Below the pieces are notes generated by a model that saw nothing but the letters and a program-made list of their open reading frames with translations, did no database searches and had not been told where the DNA came from. A stretch of DNA of 32,401 nt from an uncultured Clostridia bacterium (GTDB taxonomy: Bacteria; Bacillota; Clostridia; Oscillospirales; Oscillospiraceae), in NCBI GenBank assembly GCA_937894515.1, contig CALCRH010000150.1:1-32401 (forward strand). The letters are read 5' to 3'. This document shows, in pieces, positions 6,800 through 15,518 of this stretch (its first letter is position 1; every line of letters begins with the position of its first letter). A program made the position numbers and the translations under genes.

Positions 6800-9067
6800 A
6801 TGCGTGTTCTGGCAACTATCGCATTTTCCTTTTCCTTTGGCATCTTTGCTTCTGTGCTTTTGCCGTGGAGCGGCTGGCGGATCTATGCCGTTGCGGTGTG
6901 TGCTGCCATGGGTCTTATTGCCTGCTTTTTTCGCCGGAAGAGAGTGGGAAGGCGCCTGATACTGATGGCATTTTCCCTCTGCGCGGCATTGCTGTACCAC
7001 GGGTTTCATCAGGCCGTTTTTATTACACCTGCCCTGCAGAACTGCGGTGAAACCACGGCGTTCAGCGCTACCGTTGTGGACTGGGCAGAAGCCACTGATT
7101 ACGGTGCAGAGGTGACGGTGAAACTGGACGGTAAGCCGTCAGTCAAGGCAGTTTACTATGGCGATTCTGACCTGCTGGACACCGTTCCGGGCAATCGAAT
7201 TTCCGGCATGGCGCGGTGGCAAAATGCCGCCCGGATCCACGACACAGAGATCACCTTTTTTACCGCCAAAAATATCTATGTTCTGCTTTATGATAAGGGA
7301 GATTGTCATATAGAAGACGGCGAAGCGGGGACGCTGCGCTATCTGCCCCAACGGGTCAATCGGGCCTTCCGGGAGAAAATACGGGATATTTGGCCTGACG
7401 AGCGTGTCAGCGGTCTCCTTACCGCTATGTTGGTTGGCGAAAAGGACGGCATTTCCGATGGAGACTATACCGCCATGAAGGAGGTGGGGCTTGCCCACCT
7501 GTTTGCTGTCAGCGGCTTGCACTGCGCGTTTCTGGTATCTCTGGTACTGCTGTTTATTCCGGCGATCCACCGCCGCCTTGGCGCAGCAATTACCATCGGT
7601 GTTTTGCTGTTCTATATGTGCATGGTGGGCTTGACTCCATCGGTGGTGCGAGCCTGTATCATGCAGATCTTTCTGCTGACCGCACCGCTTTTCAAGCGGG
7701 ACAGCGATGGTCTGACCGCCATCAGTACAGCGCTGGCGCTGATCCTGCTGGGCAACCCCAATGCCGCCGCATCGGTGAGCCTGCAATTGAGCTTTGCGGC
7801 CACTTTGGGCATGATACTCTTTGCGCCGAAGATCTATGCGGTGATCCGAATCGACAGCAAACATAAGCTTTTGCGGTGGCTCTATGCCTTTATTGCGGGC
7901 AGTATCGCCGTGACGCTGGCGGCGATGATCCTGACTACGCCGCTGGTAGCATATTACTTCAACACCCTCGCCCTGATCACCCCGGTCAGCAGTCTGTTGA
8001 TTGTTCCGGCGGCGGGGTGGAGCTTTATGGCGGCATTTGTGACCACCATCGTGGGATTTCTCTCTTTGCCGGCGGCACAGATCCTGGCGCTGGCGGCCAC
8101 GGTGCTGATGCGCTATGTCCTGTGGATGACCGAACTTTTGCTGCAAGTACCCTACCACGCGGTAAGCTTTTCCAACCGCTATCTGCGGTGGTGGCTGGCG
8201 TTTACTTATGCAGCTCTGGGCTTGTGCTATGCAACGAAAGAACCGCGGCGCAAGTACGGTATGGCGGCAGCTTTGTCCGCTTTGCTGTTCCTGCTGTGCG
8301 GCTGGTACAGCGGCCTGGATCGAGACTACGGTGCAGGGAACCTGTTGGCGCTGGACGTGGGACAGGGAGAGAGCGTGGCCTTTTATGATGATACCGCCGC
8401 GGTACTGGTGGACTGCGGCAGCAGCAACCGCATCGTGCAGGCGGGGTCGGTGGCGGCAGATGAACTGAGTGCTTTGGGTATTCGAAAGCTGGATGGAGTG
8501 GTGGTGACCCACTATCACGCCGACCACACCAATGGACTGCTGACTCTGCTGACTCGTGTAAAGACAAACCGCCTGTATCTGCCGGACATCGAGGATGAAT
8601 TCGGCGTACGGGAGAAAATAGAAAATTTTGCCCGGAAGAAAGGAATCCCTGTCACCTATGTGACCGATGTGACAGTTGCTGATATAGGCAGTTTCCGCTT
8701 GACCATCTATCCGCCTTTGGGCGAGGGAGATATGAACGAGCAGGGACTTTCCGTATTGGGCAGCAGCGGCGATTTTGATGCGCTGATCACCGGCGATATG
8801 TCGTCCCAAACGGAACAGGCGCTGGTAAGCACCTACCCTGTGCCGGATATTGAAGTGCTGCTGGTCAGTCATCACGGCTCCCGCAATGCATCAAACCCCG
8901 CCTTTTTACAGACCATCACCCCGGAGACGGCCATCATCAGCGTAGGGGAGAACAGCTATGGGCATCCTGCCCGGGACACCCTGTTGCGCCTGAATGCTGT
9001 GGGCGCCAAAATATATCGTACCGATGAGAGCGGTCATATCCGTTTGACGGTACATGGAGGGACCTAA
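6800..9067 (+). CDS. comEC: ComEC/Rec2 DNA uptake channel
   Basis: Membrane protein that carries single-stranded DNA into the cell during transformation. The 755-residue protein has the full three-part build: N-terminal hydrophobic segments and a soluble OB-like part (residues about 1-200), a competence membrane domain (LTAMLVGEKDGISDGDY, then HLFAVSGLHCAFLVSLV), and a C-terminal metallo-beta-lactamase-like domain with THYHADHTNG near residue 570 and LLVSHHGSRNA. The ATG at 6800 has GGGGAGAGG upstream. It is full length and unbroken. Whether the host is naturally competent is not shown by this alone. The stop abuts the holA start. Confidence 0.93.
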   Translation: MRVLATIAFSFSFGIFASVLLPWSGWRIYAVAVCAAMGLIACFFRRKRVGRRLILMAFSLCAALLYHGFHQAVFITPALQNCGETTAFSATVVDWAEATDYGAEVTVKLDGKPSVKAVYYGDSDLLDTVPGNRISGMARWQNAARIHDTEITFFTAKNIYVLLYDKGDCHIEDGEAGTLRYLPQRVNRAFREKIRDIWPDERVSGLLTAMLVGEKDGISDGDYTAMKEVGLAHLFAVSGLHCAFLVSLVLLFIPAIHRRLGAAITIGVLLFYMCMVGLTPSVVRACIMQIFLLTAPLFKRDSDGLTAISTALALILLGNPNAAASVSLQLSFAATLGMILFAPKIYAVIRIDSKHKLLRWLYAFIAGSIAVTLAAMILTTPLVAYYFNTLALITPVSSLLIVPAAGWSFMAAFVTTIVGFLSLPAAQILALAATVLMRYVLWMTELLLQVPYHAVSFSNRYLRWWLAFTYAALGLCYATKEPRRKYGMAAALSALLFLLCGWYSGLDRDYGAGNLLALDVGQGESVAFYDDTAAVLVDCGSSNRIVQAGSVAADELSALGIRKLDGVVVTHYHADHTNGLLTLLTRVKTNRLYLPDIEDEFGVREKIENFARKKGIPVTYVTDVTVADIGSFRLTIYPPLGEGDMNEQGLSVLGSSGDFDALITGDMSSQTEQALVSTYPVPDIEVLLVSHHGSRNASNPAFLQTITPETAIISVGENSYGHPARDTLLRLNAVGAKIYRTDESGHIRLTVHGGT

Positions 9068-10111
9068 ATGGCACCAAAGAAAGAAGAAAATAAGGGTTAT
9101 GAGATCCTCCGTGCTGATTTGAAAGCAGGCACATTACAGAATGTCTACCTCTTTTACGGCGCGGAAACCTATCTGTGCCGCACCATGCTGGAACAGGTGC
9201 GAAAAGCCCTGCTGCCGCCGGGCTTTGAAGCGTTTAACCATCACCGGCTCAGCGGTAAGGATATTACCGTGCAAAGTCTGGCAGAGACGGTGGAGGCCAT
9301 GCCCATGATGGCCCAGCGTACCTTAGTAGAGGTTACCGATCTGGATCTCTTTAAGCTGGACGAAAGCGCCCGCAATCAGATGATCGAATTGTTGAGCGAC
9401 TTTCCCGACACCTGTACACTGATTTTCATCTATGATACCATGGAATATAAGCGGGACAGCAAGATGAAGAAACTCTGCGCCGCCATGGACGCGCACGTCT
9501 GCCAGGTGGAGTTCCGCCAGCAGGAGAGCGCGGCACTCTATAAGTGGGTGCGGCAGCATTTTGCCGCCGCCGGGCATGACATCGACAGCGCGACCATCGA
9601 GCATCTGCTGTTCACCTGCGGCAGCATGATGACCAATCTGGCGCCGGAGATCGACAAGATCAGCGCTTATGCCAAGGGACAGAACATCACCGTGTCGGAT
9701 ATCAACGCCGTGGCGGATCCCATTTTGGACGCCCGGGTGTTCGATATGACCAACTGCATTACCGCAGGACGGTATGACGATGCCGCCCGGGTACTGGGGG
9801 ATCTGCTGCGGATGCAGACAGAGCCAATCGTTATTCTGGCGGCCATCGGCAAGGAGCTGCGCCAGCTCTACACCGCACGCATGGCGCTGGACGGCGGAAA
9901 GGATCGCTTTTGGCTGAAGGATCTGTGGCACATGTCCAGCGATTATCCCGCCAAGCTGAAGATGCAGGCGGCGGCAAAGGTAAGCCACCGGTGGTGCTCT
10001 ACGGCGGTGAAGAAAGCCCAGATTTTGGATCGGCGTATGAAATCGGAAAAGGGAATGAACAGCGAAGAGGAACTGAAGCTCTTCCTGATGGAATTGGCGG
10101 GATCGAGATGA
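9068..10111 (+). CDS. holA: DNA polymerase III delta subunit
   Basis: Clamp-loader subunit that opens the sliding clamp. The 347-residue protein shows the family features: an N-terminal segment with NVYLFYGAETYLCRTMLEQV, the central EPIVILAAIGKELRQLY, and the C-terminal helical collar. Its ATG follows the comEC stop without a gap, and its TGA overlaps the rnmV ATG, so the three genes are translated in series. comEC-holA is the usual Firmicutes order. Confidence 0.9.
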   Translation: MAPKKEENKGYEILRADLKAGTLQNVYLFYGAETYLCRTMLEQVRKALLPPGFEAFNHHRLSGKDITVQSLAETVEAMPMMAQRTLVEVTDLDLFKLDESARNQMIELLSDFPDTCTLIFIYDTMEYKRDSKMKKLCAAMDAHVCQVEFRQQESAALYKWVRQHFAAAGHDIDSATIEHLLFTCGSMMTNLAPEIDKISAYAKGQNITVSDINAVADPILDARVFDMTNCITAGRYDDAARVLGDLLRMQTEPIVILAAIGKELRQLYTARMALDGGKDRFWLKDLWHMSSDYPAKLKMQAAAKVSHRWCSTAVKKAQILDRRMKSEKGMNSEEELKLFLMELAGSR

Positions 10112-10680
10112 AGCCGAGAATCAAAGAAGTGATCGTGGTGGAGGGGCGCTACGATAAAAACGCCCTTTTGCAGGTGGTGGACGCCACGGTGGTGGAGACC
10201 GGCGGCTTTGCTGTGTTCAACGACAAGGAGAAGCTGGCGTTTTTCCGCCGTTTGGCAGAAAAACGGGGACTTGTGCTGCTGACCGATCCGGACGGTGCGG
10301 GGTTCGTGATACGCAACTATCTCAAGGGGGCTATCGACCCGGTTCTGATCAAACAGGCTTATGTTCCTGACGTGTATGGCAAGGAGAAGCGCAAAAAAGT
10401 CGGCGGCAAAGAGGGCAAGCTGGGTGTCGAGGGCATGACGCCCCAGATACTTTTAGATGCCCTGCGCCGTGCCGGTGCCACCATAGACGGGGAGGCACAG
10501 CGTCAGACCGCCGCTATCACCAAAGCGGACTTGCTGGACAAAGGTCTCATCGGGGCGAACTCCGCCGAAAAGCGGGCAGAGCTGCTGCAAAAACTGGACC
10601 TGCCGCAACACCTGACGCCCAACGCGATGTTAGAGGCGCTGAATCTGCTGCTGACGAGGGAAGAATTTACGGCATTGTAA
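10108..10680 (+). CDS. rnmV: ribonuclease M5 (5S rRNA maturation), TOPRIM protein
   Basis: Endonuclease that trims 5S rRNA precursors. The 190-residue protein opens with a TOPRIM domain: the catalytic Glu is in VIVVEGRYDKNAL (residues 8-18) and the metal-binding acidic cluster is DPDGAG. The C-terminal half (VEGMTPQILLDALRRAG and a Lys-rich linker before it) is typical of RNase M5 rather than of primase. It starts at the ATGA overlap with holA. Confidence 0.85.
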   Translation: MKPRIKEVIVVEGRYDKNALLQVVDATVVETGGFAVFNDKEKLAFFRRLAEKRGLVLLTDPDGAGFVIRNYLKGAIDPVLIKQAYVPDVYGKEKRKKVGGKEGKLGVEGMTPQILLDALRRAGATIDGEAQRQTAAITKADLLDKGLIGANSAEKRAELLQKLDLPQHLTPNAMLEALNLLLTREEFTAL

Positions 10681-10688
10681 CAAAAATC

Positions 10689-10717
10689 TTGCAATCTCCC
10701 GCAAAAACCGATATAAT
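10689..10717 (+). promoter_or_regulatory. sigma-A-type promoter for glnS
   Basis: TTGCAA (10689-10694), 17 bp, TATAAT (10712-10717). It lies just after rnmV and 36 bp before the glnS ATG, which has AAGGAG upstream. Confidence 0.75.
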
Positions 10718-10752
10718 ATACAACTGATTTTGACACCAAGGAGTGTAAACAT

Positions 10753-12483
<1,731 letters not shown>

Positions 12484-12509
12484 GGGTCGATGCCCACATC
12501 GACCTGCAA

Positions 12510-12537
12510 AAAAAGAGAGCCGAAAGGCTCTCTTTTT
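12510..12537. terminator. bidirectional terminator between glnS and sigG
   Basis: A 12-bp stem (12510-12521 with 12526-12537) has a GAAA loop, and A- and T-runs on its two sides let it stop both strands. The sigG stop codon (12536-12538) lies within its right arm. A second hairpin, GGTCGATG (12485-12492) with CATCGACC (12497-12504), precedes it. Confidence 0.85.
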
Positions 12538-13024
12538 ATATCTCCCGCCGAATCGAGGCGATGGCAGCTTTTTCCAACCGACTGACCTGGGCCTGGGAGA
12601 TACCGATCTCCTCGCTGACCTCCATCTGCGTCTTTCCCTGAAAATATCGCATGGCCAGAATATTCCGCTCTCGTTCCGTCAGACGGCTCACTGCGTCCTT
12701 CAGACTGATCTGTTCCAGCCAGTGGGCGTCTGTGTTTCTCTCGTCTCCCACCTGATCCATCACGCAGGCGGTATCCCCGGTATCGGAATAGATGGGCTCA
12801 AACAGGCTTACCGGATCTACAATGGCATCCAGTGCCAGCACCACGTCCTCCCGGGAAATATCCAACGCCTTGGCGATCTCCTCCACCGTGGGCTCTTTCT
12901 GACTCTGAGACAGGAGCGCTTCCCGCATTTGCAGGACCTTGTAGGCGGTGTCCCGAATGCTGCGGCTGACCCGAATGGTGCTGTTGTCCCGCAGATACCG
13001 CCGCACCTCACCGATAATCATCGG
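12536..13024 (-). CDS. sigG: sigma-G, C-terminal part of a split gene
   Basis: Forespore sigma factor of late sporulation. This part starts at PMIIG in region 2.4 and continues EVRRYLRDNSTIRVSRSIRD (regions 2.4-3), the sigma-G-specific ALDAIVDPVSLFEPIYSDTGD, and ends with the region 4 helix-turn-helix GKTQMEVSEEIGISQAQVSR. Joined with the other part at 21687-21983 it gives 256 codons without gap or frame change, close to the 260 residues of Bacillus sigma-G, so I assign sigG and not sigF. In the present state it has no promoter and no N-terminal half. The frame stays open for 66 bp into the element but those residues are unrelated to sigma factors. Confidence 0.95.
   Translation of the reverse strand, partial: PMIIGEVRRYLRDNSTIRVSRSIRDTAYKVLQMREALLSQSQKEPTVEEIAKALDISREDVVLALDAIVDPVSLFEPIYSDTGDTACVMDQVGDERNTDAHWLEQISLKDAVSRLTERERNILAMRYFQGKTQMEVSEEIGISQAQVSRLEKAAIASIRREI
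13010..13024. repeat. left attachment core (15-bp direct repeat)
   Basis: ACCGATAATCATCGG is identical to 21687-21701. On the minus strand it encodes Pro-Met-Ile-Ile-Gly of sigma-G. The core is itself an inverted repeat, CCGAT and ATCGG around an AATC centre. Sequence to the left is sigG, to the right is element. Confidence 0.9.
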
Positions 13025-13035
13025 AATTACAACCC

Positions 13036-13048
13036 TTGGGGAAAAATA
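13036..13048. repeat. left attP-side inverted arm
   Basis: TTGGGGAAAAATA is the reverse complement, apart from one extra T, of 21674-21687 at the other end. In the excised circle the two arms would flank the core, 11 bp away on this side and touching it on the other. Such dyads are usual in attP sites of large serine recombinases, where the zinc-ribbon domain binds. Confidence 0.6.
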
Positions 13049-13075
13049 CACAAGCCAAAGCAAAAAAACGTTGCT

Positions 13076-13648
13076 ATGACAAGGAAACAAGCTATAAGAG
13101 TAGCTTTGGAGAATCTGAAAAAATCGTACTTAGAATCCCATGATGCCGAACTCTGCATGGCAATTCAAGTTTTAGAAGAATTGCACAACGGCATACCGGG
13201 AAAGATTTGGGACGATGAAACCATACGAGAAGCGATAAACAGATTCGTGATTGAAAACGGAAGACCGCCGAAGGTCAAAGAACTGGACACGGAAAAGTAT
13301 CTGCCGCCGCATCCCGTGGTTCAGGTGCAGTATGGCGTAACAGCAGGGGAGTGGCTCAGGCAGAATTACCCATCGCCTACATACACTGACTTCCGCTGGC
13401 GTTATGCGGACTGGACGGTGGACACCTTCAGAGAAGTGTTTATCCGCGAGTATGAGCGGATCAAACCTACAAGCCAGGTGCAGTACGATTTGGAGCGCGA
13501 CCGGAACACACCAACAACTAAATACCTGATAAAGATACTGGGCGTTAAATCATGGGCGAGCCTTCGGGAGAAATGTAAACTTCCCAACTACAATATGAAA
13601 AGTCAGTCAACGTCATGTATCGTATGCAGGCATATAGAATTTGAATAG
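13076..13648 (+). CDS. protein with two HNH-associated repeat-like modules
   Basis: A 190-residue protein of the element. After a helical N-terminus it shows two modules with one plan: INRFVIENGRPPKVKELD..LPPHPVVQVQYGVTAGEWL, and REVFIREYERIKPTSQVQYD..NTPTTKYLIKILGVKSWASL. This plan (long helix, short turn, Pro-rich segment, helix ending in a G-W/E-L motif) resembles the small DNA-binding repeats that accompany homing endonucleases. No HNH nuclease core is visible, so it is more likely a DNA-binding protein; the link to attachment-site binding is a guess. The ATG at 13076 has no clear ribosome site, and the gene may rely on read-through from the junction after circularisation. A hairpin follows the stop. 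Confidence 0.6.
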   Translation: MTRKQAIRVALENLKKSYLESHDAELCMAIQVLEELHNGIPGKIWDDETIREAINRFVIENGRPPKVKELDTEKYLPPHPVVQVQYGVTAGEWLRQNYPSPTYTDFRWRYADWTVDTFREVFIREYERIKPTSQVQYDLERDRNTPTTKYLIKILGVKSWASLREKCKLPNYNMKSQSTSCIVCRHIEFE

Positions 13649-13657
13649 TGAATCAAG

Positions 13658-13691
13658 AAATCCGTGTGAAGCATTCGCATCACACGGATTT
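13658..13691 (+). terminator. strong hairpin after the repeat-like protein gene
   Basis: A perfect 12-bp stem (13658-13669 with 13680-13691) extends further into the loop through GC pairs. It has no T-run after it, so it may be a weak terminator or a processing or stabilising structure. Confidence 0.5.
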
Positions 13692-13717
13692 CAATATATG
13701 GTTAGGAGGAAATCATC

Positions 13718-13876
13718 ATGAAAAATAAGAATGAGTATAATGGATGTAATATGAATAGCATTTTTGACCAGTATCGGTTGCAATTAGATTTATTATATGC
13801 TATGGTTTGGTTAAATATTTACCGCTATACCGGTCATAAATTGGCTGATAAGATAAATAGAATGGCTGCTTATTAA
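13718..13876 (+). CDS. 52-residue protein of unknown function
   Basis: A small gene with a consensus AGGAGG site at the right distance (TTAGGAGGAAATCATC before the ATG). The product begins MKNKNEYNGCNMNSIFDQYR and ends in a short amphipathic segment (WLNIYRYTGHKLADKINRM). It is hydrophilic with a Trp/Tyr-rich core and has no signal peptide. I do not recognise it. Size and position inside a recombinase-bearing element make it one of several candidates for a recombination directionality factor. Confidence 0.65.
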   Translation: MKNKNEYNGCNMNSIFDQYRLQLDLLYAMVWLNIYRYTGHKLADKINRMAAY

Positions 13877-13944
13877 CGTGCCAACAAGTATGCAGTTCAG
13901 CCGCGTGATTTACGAGATAATTGAAAAAAGGATGGAACTTCAAT

Positions 13945-15012
13945 ATGAAAAGGCCAATTACAATCTTTGTTTTGATAGCATTTATCTTTTCGCTGGTTGC
14001 TACATCAGCAGTTGCCATTGAGCCTTTATGTGCTAAAGGCGGAGAATTGAAGTATGTTTCATTGGGTGACAGTATTGCGGATGGTATAGGACTGCCGGAC
14101 AGTCCGCTTCGTGGGCCGGATCAACCAGATAAGGCAAAGGTTTATTGCAGCAAAACCATCGGGGCTTATCCTGCGCTTGTGGCAGAAGCACTCGGCATAA
14201 AGGACGAAAATTTTACACAGCTTGCCTGTGCCGGTATGCGTTCCGTGGAGCTTCGTGCCTGTATCGATCCGTCATATACTTGTCCCGATAAATATGCCAA
14301 CAACTTTACGGAAAACGAATTAGAGGAATGGGTAACAAGCCGCTTTGATTTCAGAGCGTATATAGAGAACGCAGATATTATCACCCTGAATATGTGTGCA
14401 AATGATATTGCAGCTTATGCCCTGTTTTGCGCCAGAAATGCCTTGAGCAATACAGGCGTATCAAACACGGCCATAGATGCAGCTATCGGTTGTCTTGAAA
14501 AGGCTGATGAGTGTGGTATTTTTGATTCGATAGTGAAGCTCCTTGAATTCAGCGCCAAACTCGGCAGCCATGCGATGGTAGCAAAGGCAGCAATAGATGG
14601 TTTATATGAGGGTTACAGTCGCTGGAAAGAAAACTGGGATGCCATCATTGGTATTATATATGAGCTGAATCCGGATGTGACGTTAGTGTGCCTGGGGATG
14701 AACAATCCATTTAACCATCTTAAGTTGACAGAGAATTCCTTTGTTGAGATCGGTGCGGCAGTAAGTGGAATCATCAAGGCAATTAACTGTTGGGCTGCCG
14801 TAGGTTCAAAATACGCCTGCAGATACATATATGTGGACATTATGGGAATTGAAACGATCGGTGAAGAGCAGGGTGATACTTTAACAGAACCGGATTTCTT
14901 CGAGAATTTTGAACTAAATGTCCATCCATCGGTAAAAGGTCAGCAACAGATTGCCGATAGAATAATGAATCGGCTTTCATGTGATAAGGCAATCCAACAA
15001 TACGTCCGTTGA
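13945..15012 (+). CDS. secreted SGNH/GDSL-type hydrolase
   Basis: A 355-residue exported protein. The first 24 residues are a signal peptide (MKRPITIFVLIAFIFSLVATSAVA). Block I with the catalytic Ser is YVSLGDSIADG (Ser43); the block III Asn is in LNMCANDIA; block V His is in NVHPSVKGQQQIA. The usual Asp three residues before that His is Leu here. The family cleaves esters, often acetyl groups on glycans or peptidoglycan; the substrate here is unknown. The ATG at 13945 is preferred because AAGGA lies before it and it starts the signal peptide; a TTG at 13921 is in frame. A paralogue follows at 15519. Confidence 0.85.
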   Translation: MKRPITIFVLIAFIFSLVATSAVAIEPLCAKGGELKYVSLGDSIADGIGLPDSPLRGPDQPDKAKVYCSKTIGAYPALVAEALGIKDENFTQLACAGMRSVELRACIDPSYTCPDKYANNFTENELEEWVTSRFDFRAYIENADIITLNMCANDIAAYALFCARNALSNTGVSNTAIDAAIGCLEKADECGIFDSIVKLLEFSAKLGSHAMVAKAAIDGLYEGYSRWKENWDAIIGIIYELNPDVTLVCLGMNNPFNHLKLTENSFVEIGAAVSGIIKAINCWAAVGSKYACRYIYVDIMGIETIGEEQGDTLTEPDFFENFELNVHPSVKGQQQIADRIMNRLSCDKAIQQYVR

Positions 15013-15104
15013 CAGACCATATTGCAAACTAATCCCAGAGTTTTGATCTTGAGAGTATTAGCTTATTTACCGATATAACTTTGGCAAAATTTTCACAAAA
15101 AATA

Positions 15105-15133
15105 TTGACAAGAAACTTTTGCTGGAGTATTAT
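15105..15133 (+). promoter_or_regulatory. strong sigma-A-type promoter upstream of the TTGCC repeat
   Basis: TTGACA (15105-15110), 17 bp, TATTAT (15128-15133). The match is near perfect. It shares TTGACAAGA with the promoter at 17715. The expected RNA is about 290 nt, from near 15140 to the terminator. Confidence 0.75.
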
Positions 15134-15230
15134 TATATTAGCAGTAAAAAAAGTAATGCGTGACATAAGAATGAGTAATAGCACGCATGATAAATTGTCA
15201 AAGAAACTTTCGGTAGAGGGGTTGACAAAG

Positions 15231-15365
15231 ATGACAAAGCAGCGGACAATTTGCCTTGCCTTGCCTTGCCTTGCCTTGCCTTGCCTTGCCTTGCCTTGCC
15301 TTGCCATAGCCGCATTGCAAGTTCGACTATATCCTATTCGGCGAATTATATCACAGAAAATATAA
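15231..15365 (+). CDS. possible 44-residue peptide spanning the TTGCC repeat
   Basis: The ATG at 15231 has AGAGGGG nine bases upstream and lies inside the unit between promoter and terminator. The product begins MTKQRTIC and then repeats LALPC, giving a hydrophobic Leu/Ala/Pro/Cys stretch like a membrane segment or signal peptide, then a basic tail. Because the repeat unit is 5 bp, gain or loss of one copy shifts the frame. Translation is unproved: the peptide has no recognisable relatives to me and could be a by-product of the repeat in a non-coding RNA. Confidence 0.35.
   Translation: MTKQRTICLALPCLALPCLALPCLAIAALQVRLYPIRRIISQKI
15251..15305 (+). repeat. 11 tandem copies of TTGCC
   Basis: Eleven perfect copies of the pentamer run for 55 bp without interruption. 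Perfect arrays of this length are prone to slippage. Position inside a transcribed unit suggests length-dependent switching of a peptide or an RNA fold. Confidence 0.95.
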
Positions 15366-15372
15366 GATAAAA

Positions 15373-15430
15373 AAACCGCTGCGTTCACGGGATATCTATC
15401 CCGTGGGCGCAGCGGTTTATCATTTTTTTG
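15373..15430. terminator. strong terminator before the second hydrolase gene
   Basis: An 11-bp stem (15373-15383 with 15408-15418) with an inner 7-bp stem (CACGGGA with TCCCGTG), then seven T within 15423-15429. A-runs on the left side make it able to work on the minus strand too. It would isolate the repeat unit from the hydrolase gene. Confidence 0.85.
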
Positions 15431-15518
15431 CAGGCTTTTGTACACGGTAGCCTGTTTAAGCAGAATAAGCAATTAGAAAATATAGAAAACAAAAAAAGAA
15501 AGAGAAAGGAATCAAATC

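Larger units (their letters stand above)
15013..15518. other. intergenic region with promoter, pentanucleotide repeat and terminator
   Basis: Between the two hydrolase genes lies a self-contained unit: a near-consensus promoter at 15105, a ribosome site and short frame from 15231, 11 copies of TTGCC, and a strong terminator at 15373-15430. After the terminator a further weak hairpin (15431-15452) precedes the second hydrolase. No other gene is visible here. Confidence 0.7.

Noticed and set aside
7139..8875. A 578-codon minus-strand frame opposite comEC
   Set aside because: Antisense shadow: Gln/His/Arg-rich, no domain, no ribosome site, while comEC on the other strand is complete.
13010..13024. 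The element edges as k-mer assembly joins like the two outer ends
   Set aside because: The shared word is only 15 bp, shorter than usual assembly k-mers, both sides fit one and the same sigG, and a recombinase gene lies at the edge. Read mapping should still confirm it.
15251..15305. CRISPR array
   Set aside because: The unit is 5 bp with no spacers; it is a simple tandem repeat.
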